Assembly (NCBI GenBank): GCA_012735285.1
Contig: JAAYHT010000103.1
Span: 1-10,798, forward strand
From: Clostridiales bacterium
Lineage (GTDB): Bacteria > Bacillota > Clostridia > Peptostreptococcales > Anaerovoracaceae
Direction: 5' to 3'
Length of the DNA stretch: 10,798 nucleotides
Positions 1 through 7,052 of the stretch are shown in pieces; position 1 is the stretch's first letter, and each line of letters opens with the position of its first letter. The position numbers were made by a program, and so were the translations under genes. The notes below the pieces were generated by a model, which was not told the origin of the DNA, ran no database searches, and saw only the letters and a program-made list of their open reading frames with translations.

Positions 1-15
1 CAAAGGAGACAAAAT

Positions 16-1461
16 ATGTGGAATTTTGATAACTCTTATGCCAGACTGCCTGAAAGTTTCTTTACATTTATTGAACCTTTTCCAGTAAAATCACCAGAGT
101 TGGTGATTTTGAATAGTTCTTTAGCCAATGAACTGGGACTTGAAGAAAGTTATCTAAAAAGCCAAGAAGGAGTTGAGGTATTAGCAGGTAATCGGATACC
201 CCAAGGAGCATTGCCCATCGCCCAGGCATATGCCGGCCATCAGTATGGGCATTTTAGAATGCTGGGTGACGGCAGAGCAGTACTTATCGGAGAACAGATA
301 ACACCTTCAGGTGAGAGGTTTGATATTCAGTTAAAGGGTTCGGGAAAGACACCCTATTCGAGGGGTGGTGACGGCAGGGCCACCCTAGGCCCTATGCTCA
401 GAGAATACATCATAAGCGAGGCTATGCACGCACTTGGAATTGCAACAACTAGGAGTTTAGCAGTGGTTAAAACCGGTGAAATAGTAATCCGTGACCTGCC
501 CCTTCCTGGTGCAGTATTGACAAGGGTGGCGTCAAGCCATATAAGATTCGGCACCTTTGAATATGTAGCTAACTTTTGTGATCCGGTAGAAGTGAAGATT
601 TTAGCAGACTATACACTCAAACGCCACTATCCTTACTTGTTAGAATCTCAAAACAGATATTTAGATCTATTAAAGGAAGTTGTAAAAAGATATGCAAAAC
701 TGATATCGAAATGGCAGCTGGTAGGTTTTATTCACGGCGTAATGAATACTGACAATATGGCTGTAAGCGGAGAAACAATTGATTATGGGCCCTGTGCATT
801 TATGAACGAATATGACCCTGCCACAGTATTCAGTTCAATAGATCTTTACGGACGCTATGCATATGGAAATCAAGCTGATATAGCAAGATGGAATTTAGCG
901 CGATTTGCTGAAACGCTGATGCCTTTAATAGGCGGCAAGCCCCATGAAGTAGTAGAGTTAGTACAAGAAACTCTAGTAGAGTTTGATAGGTTGTTTAAAA
1001 AAGAATGGTTGGATGGGATGAGGTCAAAGCTTGGTATATTCAATGAAGAAGATAGGGATGAATCCCTTGTTAACCAGCTTTTAGACCTAATGAAGGAATA
1101 TAAAGCGGATTTTACCAATACTTTTAGAGACTTAACACTGTGTAGAAATAATGGTACTGATATGTATGAAAGCCAAGGATTTAAAACCTGGCATAGTAAA
1201 TGGCAAGAAAGGTTGAAGAGGCAAAAGCAAGATAGTCAATCTTCATTGGAACTTATGAAGAAAAGCAATCCCTCTGTGATTCCCCGCAACCATAGGGTGG
1301 AGGCAGCACTTGATGCCGCTGTTCATGAAGGAAATCTTCGCCTTACGGAAGATCTTCTTGATGTACTATCAGATCCCTATAGTTATACTGATATTCAGGA
1401 AGAGTACACCGACTTACCCCCTATATCAGATGTTCCTTATAGAACTTTTTGCGGCACCTGA
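16..1461 (+). CDS. selO: Protein adenylyltransferase SelO (YdiU family)
   Basis: SelO is a pseudokinase-fold enzyme that transfers AMP from ATP to hydroxyl side chains of proteins and is linked to redox stress. At 481 residues the protein is full length for bacterial SelO. Visible family motifs are GHQYGHF (74-80), MLGDGRA (82-88), [17 protein letters not shown] (106-122, with the nucleotide-site Lys at 107), and HGVMNTDN (240-247) followed by IDYGP (255-259). By family knowledge, Asp246, Asn247 and Asp256 are the catalytic and metal residues. The protein ends YRTFCGT, so Cys479 is third from the end, where animal homologues carry selenocysteine. The ATG is preceded by AGGAG at 4-8. The promoter lies outside the window. 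The gene converges on pgeF with 1 nt between the stops. Identification is very secure; target proteins cannot be told from sequence. Confidence 0.97.
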   Translation: MWNFDNSYARLPESFFTFIEPFPVKSPELVILNSSLANELGLEESYLKSQEGVEVLAGNRIPQGALPIAQAYAGHQYGHFRMLGDGRAVLIGEQITPSGERFDIQLKGSGKTPYSRGGDGRATLGPMLREYIISEAMHALGIATTRSLAVVKTGEIVIRDLPLPGAVLTRVASSHIRFGTFEYVANFCDPVEVKILADYTLKRHYPYLLESQNRYLDLLKEVVKRYAKLISKWQLVGFIHGVMNTDNMAVSGETIDYGPCAFMNEYDPATVFSSIDLYGRYAYGNQADIARWNLARFAETLMPLIGGKPHEVVELVQETLVEFDRLFKKEWLDGMRSKLGIFNEEDRDESLVNQLLDLMKEYKADFTNTFRDLTLCRNNGTDMYESQGFKTWHSKWQERLKRQKQDSQSSLELMKKSNPSVIPRNHRVEAALDAAVHEGNLRLTEDLLDVLSDPYSYTDIQEEYTDLPPISDVPYRTFCGT

Positions 1462-1462
1462 T

Positions 1463-2224
1463 TTATTTTGTTTTCATAATGAAATTCAAGTGTCTCCCAC
1501 AATTTTTATCTTGGCGGTATGAAAAACAATCTGGACTCGAGAAAGTACAAGTTTCATCTATCGAAATATTTTCACTTGGAATTCCTACAAGTTCACATTG
1601 TTTTTTAACAACCCGCTTGTTATCAATATGATACTTGTTGGTCTTGTCGTTATAATATATAAAGCTATCTGCATATCCAAGTTTAAGGAACTGATTGTAT
1701 ACATCTTCATCCACTTCAAATCTTTCTTGGCTGATAGCCATGCCGATTTGTACATATAGATCATTTGGATTATTTTGTTCCTTTATCTTTATATGTTCTA
1801 ACACTTTTAAGGTGATCTCATTTACAGTACCTTTCCAGCCGGAATGAATTATCCCTACCAGGCCTGACTTTTTATCGTAGAAAAATATCGGAACACAGTC
1901 GGCAGTAAAACAGCATAATAATATATTGGGCTCATAGGTATAGATGGCATCGGTATTTTTTATTGCATCTTCAATGCTATATATGCCCCGCCCCTTATCT
2001 TTAGTAGTAACCTTATAGTAATTAGAACTGTGAGTCTGCTCAGGGCAAACGAAATCTTCAAGATTACAGTTTAAGTATGAGGCTAGCTTTCTACGGTTTG
2101 AAATTATTGAGTCGGGATTTATACAGGCATGAATAGCCATGTTGTTATCTTCAGCTTCAGTTCTGTCTTTTAAAGTTACGCCGGCTAACAGCTTATCTTT
2201 ATTCATATACATTTTTATTCTCAT
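1463..2224 (-). CDS. pgeF: YfiH/YlmD-family protein, peptidoglycan editing factor PgeF / multicopper-like purine nucleoside enzyme
   Basis: This is a 253-residue cytoplasmic protein of the YfiH (formerly laccase-domain, DUF152) family. Members are zinc-dependent enzymes reported to act on purine nucleosides, and E. coli PgeF prevents misincorporation of L-Ser into peptidoglycan precursors. Family signatures are QTHS (His65), NTDA (90-93), TADC (Cys110), HSGWKGT (His127) and the C-terminal FSYRQDKNCGRHL. His65, Cys110 and His127 match the metal triad. The usual HAGWRG motif reads HSGWKG here. The chosen ATG has GGAG 10 nt upstream on the minus strand and lies about 20 nt below the predicted start of a sigma-A transcript. 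The gene is divergent from the DUF421 gene and convergent with selO. Which activity it has in vivo is not decidable from sequence. Confidence 0.93.
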   Translation of the reverse strand: MRIKMYMNKDKLLAGVTLKDRTEAEDNNMAIHACINPDSIISNRRKLASYLNCNLEDFVCPEQTHSSNYYKVTTKDKGRGIYSIEDAIKNTDAIYTYEPNILLCCFTADCVPIFFYDKKSGLVGIIHSGWKGTVNEITLKVLEHIKIKEQNNPNDLYVQIGMAISQERFEVDEDVYNQFLKLGYADSFIYYNDKTNKYHIDNKRVVKKQCELVGIPSENISIDETCTFSSPDCFSYRQDKNCGRHLNFIMKTK

Positions 2225-2250
2225 AGAATCACCACTCCAAATTTAGATAT

Positions 2251-2279
2251 ATTCTACTGTCAGCTCAAAGGTTAGTCAA
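2251..2279 (-). promoter_or_regulatory. Sigma-A promoter of pgeF
   Basis: On the minus strand, TTGACT (2279-2274) is followed by exactly 17 nt and then TAGAAT (2256-2251). These are 5/6 matches to both sigma-A hexamers at the optimal spacing. The predicted start of transcription is near 2244, giving a 5' leader of about 20 nt that contains the GGAG of pgeF. Confidence 0.7.
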
Positions 2280-2299
2280 TTATGGTAGCGGCATTTCTT

Positions 2300-2312
2300 T
2301 AAACCTGGTTTA
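2300..2312. repeat. Palindrome TAAACC-T-GGTTTA, possible operator
   Basis: Perfect 6-bp arms surround a single central T in the gap between pgeF and the DUF421 gene. The right arm overlaps the only weak -35 candidate for the DUF421 gene (TTTAGA 2309-2314, then 16 nt, then GATACT 2331-2336), so a bound regulator would affect that gene. No further copy was seen in the window. An operator role is inferred only from symmetry and position. Confidence 0.35.
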
Positions 2313-2369
2313 GATTTCTAAGATTAAAGGGATACTAAGTTAAACAGTATGAAGTAGAAAGGTAGAAAG

Positions 2370-3056
2370 ATGTTTAAATATGATATAATGCACACTACGA
2401 TTGAGTTGGTAATCGGATTCATAGCGTTATTGGTAGTGTCTAGGGTAATAAGAAAGACACAGATTAAACAGCTGACACCCTTTGATTTCATTTCAGCCAT
2501 TGTATTAGGAGAATTATTAGGTAACGCTGTTTACGATCCTGAAGTAAAGATATGGAGCGTGGTATATGCATTAGTTCTCTGGTCGATTCTTATGTTAATT
2601 GTGGAAATAATCACCCAGAAATTTAACAAGACAAGGAAGGTTATAGAAGGCGAACCGGCAATAATAGTCAGGCATGGCCAAATAGACTATAGGGTTATTA
2701 AAAGGGAAAAGATAGATATAAATAATTTATTGAGCATGCTCAGACAAAAGAATTGCTTTTCGATTAGGGAAGTAGAATATGCGATATTGGAGCAGGGCGG
2801 AGAAATCAGCATATTAAAGAAATCAGAATATGACAATCCGAAAAGTAAAGATATGAATCTGCCATTTAAGCCGGTATATCTGCCTGTGAGCTTAATATTA
2901 GATGGTGTGATTTTAAAAGAGAACTTAGAAGCTATAGGACATGATGAAAAATGGCTGGTTAATCAGGTTAAAAATTATGGGATAGAGAGTATAAAAGATG
3001 TATTCTTCGCCGAGTGGAAGGAAGATGAAGGAATTCATATCATCCCTCGTAATTGA
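2370..3056 (+). CDS. DUF421 (YetF/YcaP-type) membrane protein
   Basis: This 228-residue protein has the standard DUF421 layout. Three N-terminal hydrophobic segments (about residues 10-26, 38-54 and 62-83) are followed by a cytoplasmic alpha/beta domain. Family motifs are LTPFDFISAIVLGELLGN (35-52) after TM1, KVIEGEPAIIVRHGQID at the start of the soluble domain, and LLSMLRQKNCFSIREVEYAILEQGG. Homologues include Bacillus YetF, YrbG, YdfS and YkjA; their function is poorly known, and some are sporulation-associated. The ATG is preceded by AAAGG at 2358-2362. No terminator was found between this gene and the CAP gene, so read-through is likely. The family call is secure; the function is unknown. 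Confidence 0.93.
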   Translation: MFKYDIMHTTIELVIGFIALLVVSRVIRKTQIKQLTPFDFISAIVLGELLGNAVYDPEVKIWSVVYALVLWSILMLIVEIITQKFNKTRKVIEGEPAIIVRHGQIDYRVIKREKIDINNLLSMLRQKNCFSIREVEYAILEQGGEISILKKSEYDNPKSKDMNLPFKPVYLPVSLILDGVILKENLEAIGHDEKWLVNQVKNYGIESIKDVFFAEWKEDEGIHIIPRN

Positions 3057-3104
3057 GTAAATCTGTTTAATATATACAGGCTTGGAATTATTTGAGGTCT
3101 TTAT

Positions 3105-3162
3105 ATTCTCCTGTTCTGCGTTATACTTATAAACTGTGACCTTACAAATAGAACAGGAGGAT
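3105..3162 (+). promoter_or_regulatory. Inverted repeat sequestering the Shine-Dalgarno of the CAP gene
   Basis: Left arm 3105-3118 and right arm 3149-3162 can pair over 14 bp, of which 10 are perfect contiguous Watson-Crick pairs (CTCCTGTTCT 3108-3117 with AGAACAGGAG 3150-3159), with two G-U pairs near the ends. The right arm contains the whole AGGAGG at 3155-3160. The 30-nt loop holds TATACT (3122-3127), a 5/6 match to a -10 box, although no good sigma-A -35 is present. TATATT at 3102-3107 might be an alternative upstream element for a sporulation sigma factor. A transcript starting in the loop would lack the left arm and keep its ribosome site free. The repeat is seen directly; the regulatory role is inferred. 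Confidence 0.55.
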
Positions 3163-3167
3163 TTACA

Positions 3168-3761
3168 ATGAAAAACAATAAAATCAAAACAATTTTGTCT
3201 TTAGCGATATTGATTGCTTTAATTATACCAGCACAAGCTTTTGCGGCCGAAAATAATTCGTTTGGTTTTGATAGCTTTCTAAGTCAGTTTTTCAATAGAT
3301 ATGAAAATACTGATATAGGATATGAAGAAACTAATAATGCAGAGCCGGAAACCCCTTCAGTGACTTCATCAAATATTGGTAGCTATGAGCAACAAGTATT
3401 AGAACTTGTGAACAAAGAAAGGGCAGCAGTTGGTTTACCAGGTCTTAAAATGAATGCAGACTTGGCAGCTGTAGCTGAAAAAAAGGCAGAAGATATGAGG
3501 GATAACAATTATTTCTCACATACTTCTCCAACATATGGCTCACCATTTGATATGATGAAGCAGTTTGGGATCAGTTACAAAGCAGCTGGAGAAAATATTG
3601 CTAAAGGCCAAAGGACGCCTGAGGAAGTAATGAATGGATGGATGAACTCAAAGGGTCATAGGGAGAACATCCTAAACGCAAACTTTACGGAAATAGGCGT
3701 AGGGTTTGTAACCGATAGCAATGGTGGTACCTATTGGGTTCAGATGTTTATCAGACCTTAG
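3168..3761 (+). CDS. Secreted CAP-domain (SCP/PR1, YkwD-type) protein
   Basis: This 197-residue protein has a Sec signal peptide: Lys-rich start, hydrophobic core about 9-20, and likely cleavage after AFA at Ala26. A low-complexity acidic/Ser/Thr linker runs to about residue 68, and one CAP domain fills the rest. CAP features are NKERAAVGLPGL, FSHTSP (His118), GENIAKG (Glu142), GHRENIL (His164) and the closing YWVQMFIRP. His118, Glu142 and His164 match the conserved cleft residues. Bacillus and Clostridium members are secreted, often in sporulating cells; most have no known activity. There is no LysM, SLH or SH3 domain. AGGAGG at 3155-3160 sits 7 nt before ATG. A strong terminator follows. 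The domain call is secure; the function is unknown. Confidence 0.94.
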   Translation: MKNNKIKTILSLAILIALIIPAQAFAAENNSFGFDSFLSQFFNRYENTDIGYEETNNAEPETPSVTSSNIGSYEQQVLELVNKERAAVGLPGLKMNADLAAVAEKKAEDMRDNNYFSHTSPTYGSPFDMMKQFGISYKAAGENIAKGQRTPEEVMNGWMNSKGHRENILNANFTEIGVGFVTDSNGGTYWVQMFIRP

Positions 3762-3776
3762 TTTAATGTTAAGCAG

Positions 3777-3806
3777 AAAAGAGTGCGTGGTCCGCACTCT
3801 TTTTTT
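3777..3806 (+). terminator. Intrinsic terminator of the CAP gene
   Basis: GAGTGCG (3781-3787), a 5-nt TGGTC loop and CGCACTC (3793-3799) form a perfect 7-bp stem followed by seven T residues (3800-3806). AAAA at 3777-3780 extends the stem through the T run and gives weak terminator character in the leftward direction as well. Confidence 0.88.
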
Positions 3807-3820
3807 GTACAATGGGCAGG

Positions 3821-4150
3821 TTATTTGGTCTTAATTCCCTCAATAAGCAGTCTACAATGCGCAATCGTTTGCTATTTTAAATCTAAGTCAGGATAGCGGA
3901 CACACCATTCATAGCTAACACCACGTATCGCCATTACAAAATGTCGGGAAAGGGTTTCCGGCGGTAAGGAAGACTTAAACTCCCCGCTACGAAGGCCTTT
4001 TTCTATAATATTGTAAACCAATGCATATAGCTCCTGTCCGTACCCCTTTACAGCTTCTGTACCTGCTGTTTCAGAGAGTAGCATCTGATAAATCTTTGTC
4101 ATATTTTTGTAACCGAACGTATTTTCAAGCATATCTGCAATTTCTCTTGG
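3821..4150 (-). pseudogene. TetR-family regulator remnant (C-terminal half only, in-frame amber codon)
   Basis: Leftward in-frame sequence from 4150 encodes PREIADMLENTFGYKNMTKIYQ followed by GLRSGEFKSSLPPETLSRHF and MAIRGVSYEWCVRYPDLDLK, which resembles the ligand-binding C-terminal domain of TetR/AcrR regulators. A TAG at 3874-3872 interrupts it, yet the same frame continues with a plausible natural TetR tail ending LLIEGIKTK before TAA at 3823-3821. Upstream, the frame is closed by TAG at 4153-4151, and the roughly 100-residue N-terminal HTH half is absent; I could not find it further upstream. An ATG at 4132 has no good ribosome site. It is probably a dead gene; a short expressed 86-residue protein (4132-3872) cannot be excluded. 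Assignment rests on recalled TetR features, without a search. Confidence 0.6.
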
Positions 4151-4160
4151 CTAATCAACT

Positions 4161-4187
4161 GAGAAGGGGAAGAAATTCCCCCTTTTC
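4161..4187. repeat. Stable hairpin with a GAAA tetraloop, possible old terminator
   Basis: On the plus strand GGGGAA (4166-4171), loop GAAA and TTCCCC (4176-4181) form a perfect stem. It extends by five more pairs (4161-4165 with 4183-4187, one G-T) past a single bulged C at 4182. The rightward copy has CTTTTC just after the core stem, so it could act as a weak terminator, but no gene ends here. It sits at the broken 5' edge of the TetR remnant. Confidence 0.4.
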
Positions 4188-4368
4188 GGTTAAATATGGC
4201 TTGTTATTTTTCTTTAATAAAATATAATGGTATTAAGTCGGCATAATTGGAACATATTGTTAGAAAATAGGGGTTCTATGTTTATATCTTTTGTTTATTT
4301 TTTATGTACATGCGGTTTGGTTGGGTTCTTACATAAGTCAAAAGCCCTAGTTACGACAGTTTTATTAA
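4188..4368. other. AT-rich intergenic stretch without a convincing gene
   Basis: Between the hairpin at the TetR remnant and the promoter of the rubredoxin-reductase operon I see no conserved RNA fold, tRNA or repeat. The only open frame of note starts at ATG 4278 (AGGGG 4 nt upstream), codes for 36 mostly hydrophobic residues and ends at TAG 4386-4388. It is treated as doubtful. Confidence 0.5.
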
Positions 4369-4397
4369 TTGAAGGATGGGTAATATAGTAATTTAAT
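4369..4397 (+). promoter_or_regulatory. Probable sigma-A promoter of the rubredoxin-reductase operon
   Basis: TTGAAG (4369-4374), a 17-nt spacer and TTTAAT (4392-4397) are 4/6 and 5/6 matches to the sigma-A hexamers at optimal spacing. They lie about 30 nt upstream of the GTG start and just before AGGAGG. The surrounding DNA is so AT-rich that other -10 choices (for example TATATT 4397-4402) cannot be excluded. Confidence 0.45.
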
Positions 4398-4427
4398 ATA
4401 TTATTTTAAACTAGGAGGAAAAAAGAA

Positions 4428-5747
4428 GTGAGTACGAAAAAGTGGAAGTGTATAATTTGCGGATATATAGCAGAGGGAGGGAACCCACCAGATGTGTGTC
4501 CTGTGTGTGGTGCTGGTCCTGATCAGTTCGTTGAAGTAGAGAGTGAAGAAACAGCTTACGAGTCTAAAAAAGAAGAGACAATTATAATAATCGGGAATGG
4601 CCCGGCAGGAACAACTGCATGTGAAGAGATAAGAAAGAGGAACCCAGTCGCAAATATAGAAATCATATCCTCCGAGGATTGCCTTGGTTATAACAGGCCG
4701 ATGTTGACCAAGGGTATATTAGCCAATGTTGATGTCCCCGACTTTTACATTAAAGACGAGGAATGGTTTAAGAAGAATAATGTAAAAGTTACTCTAGACA
4801 CATCCTGTGTCACAATTGATCCTGATAATAAAACGATAGAATTATCCAACGGTGAAACTCGCAAGTTTGATAAACTTATAATCGCTTCCGGTTCAAGTTC
4901 TTTCATACCTCCCATTGAAGGGGTAGATAAGAAAGGTGTATATGCTATTCGTTCATTGAAAGATGTTAAAGAGATTCAAGCTGCATTAGCTAATGCTGAA
5001 AAGGTTGTAGTGATCGGAGGAGGCGTACTTGGTCTAGAAGCGGCTTGGGAAATACGAAAAGCAGGAAAGGACGTAACTATCGTACAGAATTCCAACTTCC
5101 TTATGGACCGTCAACTTGATAACAAGGGTTCGGATATTCTCCGTAAACTAACTGAAGCTAACGGTATAAAGGTATCTGCAGGAATTGGAGCTGCAGCAAT
5201 AGTAGGCGATGACAAAGTAACAGGGGTAAAGATGAAGGATGAATCAATCCTTGAAGCCGATATGGTCATATTCTCAACAGGTGTAAGACCCAATCTTAAA
5301 TTAGTAGAATCGTCCGGAATTGAAGTGGATAGATTCATTGTAGTTAACGATAAAATGGAGACAAACAAAAAAGATATTTATGCTGCAGGTGATTGTGCCG
5401 TCTATAACGGAGTAAGCTATGGAATATGGAATCAGGCAATAGATATGGGCAAAGTTGCCGGGGCTAATGCTTCAGGAGATTCGTTGACCTACGAAACTAT
5501 AATACCTTCTAACTCTTTTATAGGTATGGGAACTTCTGTATTCTCTGTCGGAGATCCTGGCAAAAATTCCAATGTGGAGTATGTAAGTGTTGAAAAATTT
5601 GATGAAGAGAACATGATTTATGAAAAGCTCTATTTCAAAGATGACAAATTCTGTGGAGGAATATTGATAGGAGACGTGAGTAAATCACCTCAATTATTGG
5701 AGGCATATAAAAATCAGGAATCTTTCAGTAGTCTTATAGAGAAATAG
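4428..5747 (+). CDS. Rubredoxin-domain-fused NAD(P)H flavoprotein oxidoreductase (NADH:rubredoxin reductase type)
   Basis: This 439-residue fusion begins with a short rubredoxin-like domain (1-37) with CIICG (Cys8, Cys11) and CPVCG (Cys24, Cys27), which should bind one iron. After a charged linker comes a pyridine-nucleotide-disulfide-type flavoprotein: FAD motif GNGPAG (56-61), NAD(P)H motif GGGVLG (197-202), and the second FAD motif AAGDC (319-323). A C-terminal domain of the NADH:rubredoxin reductase kind follows. There is no CxxxxC redox disulfide. It should pass electrons from NAD(P)H through FAD to its own or another rubredoxin, and on to peroxide, superoxide or diiron partners. The start is GTG with AGGAGG 9 nt upstream; MSTKKWKC then begins the rubredoxin fold directly. 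The next gene starts 8 nt after its stop. The electron acceptor is unknown. Confidence 0.93.
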   Translation: MSTKKWKCIICGYIAEGGNPPDVCPVCGAGPDQFVEVESEETAYESKKEETIIIIGNGPAGTTACEEIRKRNPVANIEIISSEDCLGYNRPMLTKGILANVDVPDFYIKDEEWFKKNNVKVTLDTSCVTIDPDNKTIELSNGETRKFDKLIIASGSSSFIPPIEGVDKKGVYAIRSLKDVKEIQAALANAEKVVVIGGGVLGLEAAWEIRKAGKDVTIVQNSNFLMDRQLDNKGSDILRKLTEANGIKVSAGIGAAAIVGDDKVTGVKMKDESILEADMVIFSTGVRPNLKLVESSGIEVDRFIVVNDKMETNKKDIYAAGDCAVYNGVSYGIWNQAIDMGKVAGANASGDSLTYETIIPSNSFIGMGTSVFSVGDPGKNSNVEYVSVEKFDEENMIYEKLYFKDDKFCGGILIGDVSKSPQLLEAYKNQESFSSLIEK

Positions 5748-5755
5748 AGGGTGCA

Positions 5756-7018
5756 ATGAATAAATTAAAAGTTAATTTATATGAATTTTTAAGCTGTCTA
5801 TCAAATGCACAGGATATGGTTATGCCTGAGCTTTCTAACCACCACCATATGGTGGCATATCTAGCTTATAAATTGGCGGAAAGAGCTGATCTTTCCGCCA
5901 ATGAACAAAAAGATCTCATATCTGCAGCGCTGGTTCATGATATAGGAGCTCTTTCTATAGGAGAGAGGTTAGAATTAATAGAAAATGAACCGGAATACAT
6001 AAATGACCATGCCTTTAAAGGCGCAAAATTACTGAAAAACTTTACTCTTTTAACAGATGGTGTGGACAGGATTGTCAAGTTTCACCATATACCGTGGAAT
6101 AATGGTAAAGGTAGATTCTATGAAGACGAGGAAGTACCTTTTACCAGCCATATTGTTCACTTGGCCGATAGAGTATGTGGAATGATTAAGCACAATAAGG
6201 ATGTGCTTAATCTTGTGGATAGTATTCTTGCGAGCGTCAATCGAAATAAATCAATTATATTTGAGCCCAATTTAGTTGATTTTTTGAATGAGATCAGTGA
6301 TAAAGAGTACATATGGCTAGACTTGGTATCACCAGATCCTTTGGAAAAAATACCAGACATTGGACTCTTTAATACTATTGAGCTTGAAGAAGAAGATATT
6401 ACTAATATTGCATATTTGTTCTCGCAAATCATTGACTTCAGAAGCAGGTTTACAGCTTACCATTCTGCCGGAGTTGCTAAGACTGCTGAAAAGATTGCAA
6501 ATTTGATGGGTTTTTCACCGATAGAATGCAATATGATGCTTATTGCGGGTTATTTGCACGATTTAGGTAAGCTTGCAATAGACAATTCTGTATTGGAAAA
6601 ACCGGATAAACTCAATACAGAAGAATATCAAAAAATGCGTTCTCATTCATACTATACCTATCAACTGTTAAGTAATATTTCCAGTTTTGCTCCCATCACC
6701 GAGTGGGCATCTTTTCACCACGAAAGATTGGATGGAAAAGGCTATCCCTTTCATATAAATGGCGACAAACTTTCGCTAGGTTCGCGCATTATGGCTGTTG
6801 CCGATGTTTTTACTGCTGTAACTGAAAACAGGCCCTATAGAAAAGGCATGGAAGATAGTCATGCCAAAAAGGTTTTAAACGACATGGTGGAAGATGGAGC
6901 CCTTGATAGAAATGTTGTAAATGTAGTTATAGAGAATTTTAATCTATTAAACGAAATTCGTGGAGAGGCACAACATAAAGCATTGGAAGTTCATAAAAAC
7001 TTTTTGCATTGTATGTAA
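5756..7018 (+). CDS. Tandem HD / HD-GYP protein, probable cyclic-dinucleotide phosphodiesterase
   Basis: This 420-residue soluble protein has two HD-type metal domains. The second (about 230-370) is canonical HD-GYP: His236, HDLGK (268-272), His297, HHERLDGKGYP (321-331) and Asp350, as expected of enzymes cleaving cyclic di-GMP or 3',3'-cGAMP. The first (about 28-140) is a degenerate copy. It keeps likely metal ligands (His30/31, HD at 61-62, His85, His110-111, Asp138), but HDxGK reads HDIGA and GYP is lost after HHIPWNNGKG. No receiver, PAS or membrane segment is present. It starts 8 nt after the flavoprotein stop, with GAGGGTG as ribosome site, so the two are almost surely co-transcribed. 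Catalytic activity and substrate are inferred from motifs only; the first domain may be regulatory. Confidence 0.92.
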   Translation: MNKLKVNLYEFLSCLSNAQDMVMPELSNHHHMVAYLAYKLAERADLSANEQKDLISAALVHDIGALSIGERLELIENEPEYINDHAFKGAKLLKNFTLLTDGVDRIVKFHHIPWNNGKGRFYEDEEVPFTSHIVHLADRVCGMIKHNKDVLNLVDSILASVNRNKSIIFEPNLVDFLNEISDKEYIWLDLVSPDPLEKIPDIGLFNTIELEEEDITNIAYLFSQIIDFRSRFTAYHSAGVAKTAEKIANLMGFSPIECNMMLIAGYLHDLGKLAIDNSVLEKPDKLNTEEYQKMRSHSYYTYQLLSNISSFAPITEWASFHHERLDGKGYPFHINGDKLSLGSRIMAVADVFTAVTENRPYRKGMEDSHAKKVLNDMVEDGALDRNVVNVVIENFNLLNEIRGEAQHKALEVHKNFLHCM

Positions 7019-7052
7019 ATTGTAGTAGTGGTCCTATTCGGGGGTTGTCATA

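Noticed and set aside
3872..4153. Amber read-through or pyrrolysine decoding, since the TetR relic is bounded and interrupted by TAG
   Set aside because: Several intact genes here (CAP protein, rubredoxin reductase, sigma-54 activator) use TAG as their normal stop, and the relic also lacks its N-terminal half, so ordinary gene decay explains it.
4021..4227. 68-codon rightward open frame across the TetR remnant
   Set aside because: It is antisense to sequence with clear TetR-like residues, has no ribosome site, and runs through the hairpin at 4161-4187.
4230..4300. A second sigma-54 promoter upstream of the rubredoxin-reductase operon (TTGGAAC near 4247)
   Set aside because: There is no GC dinucleotide at the required -12 position and spacing, while a reasonable sigma-A promoter lies nearer the gene.
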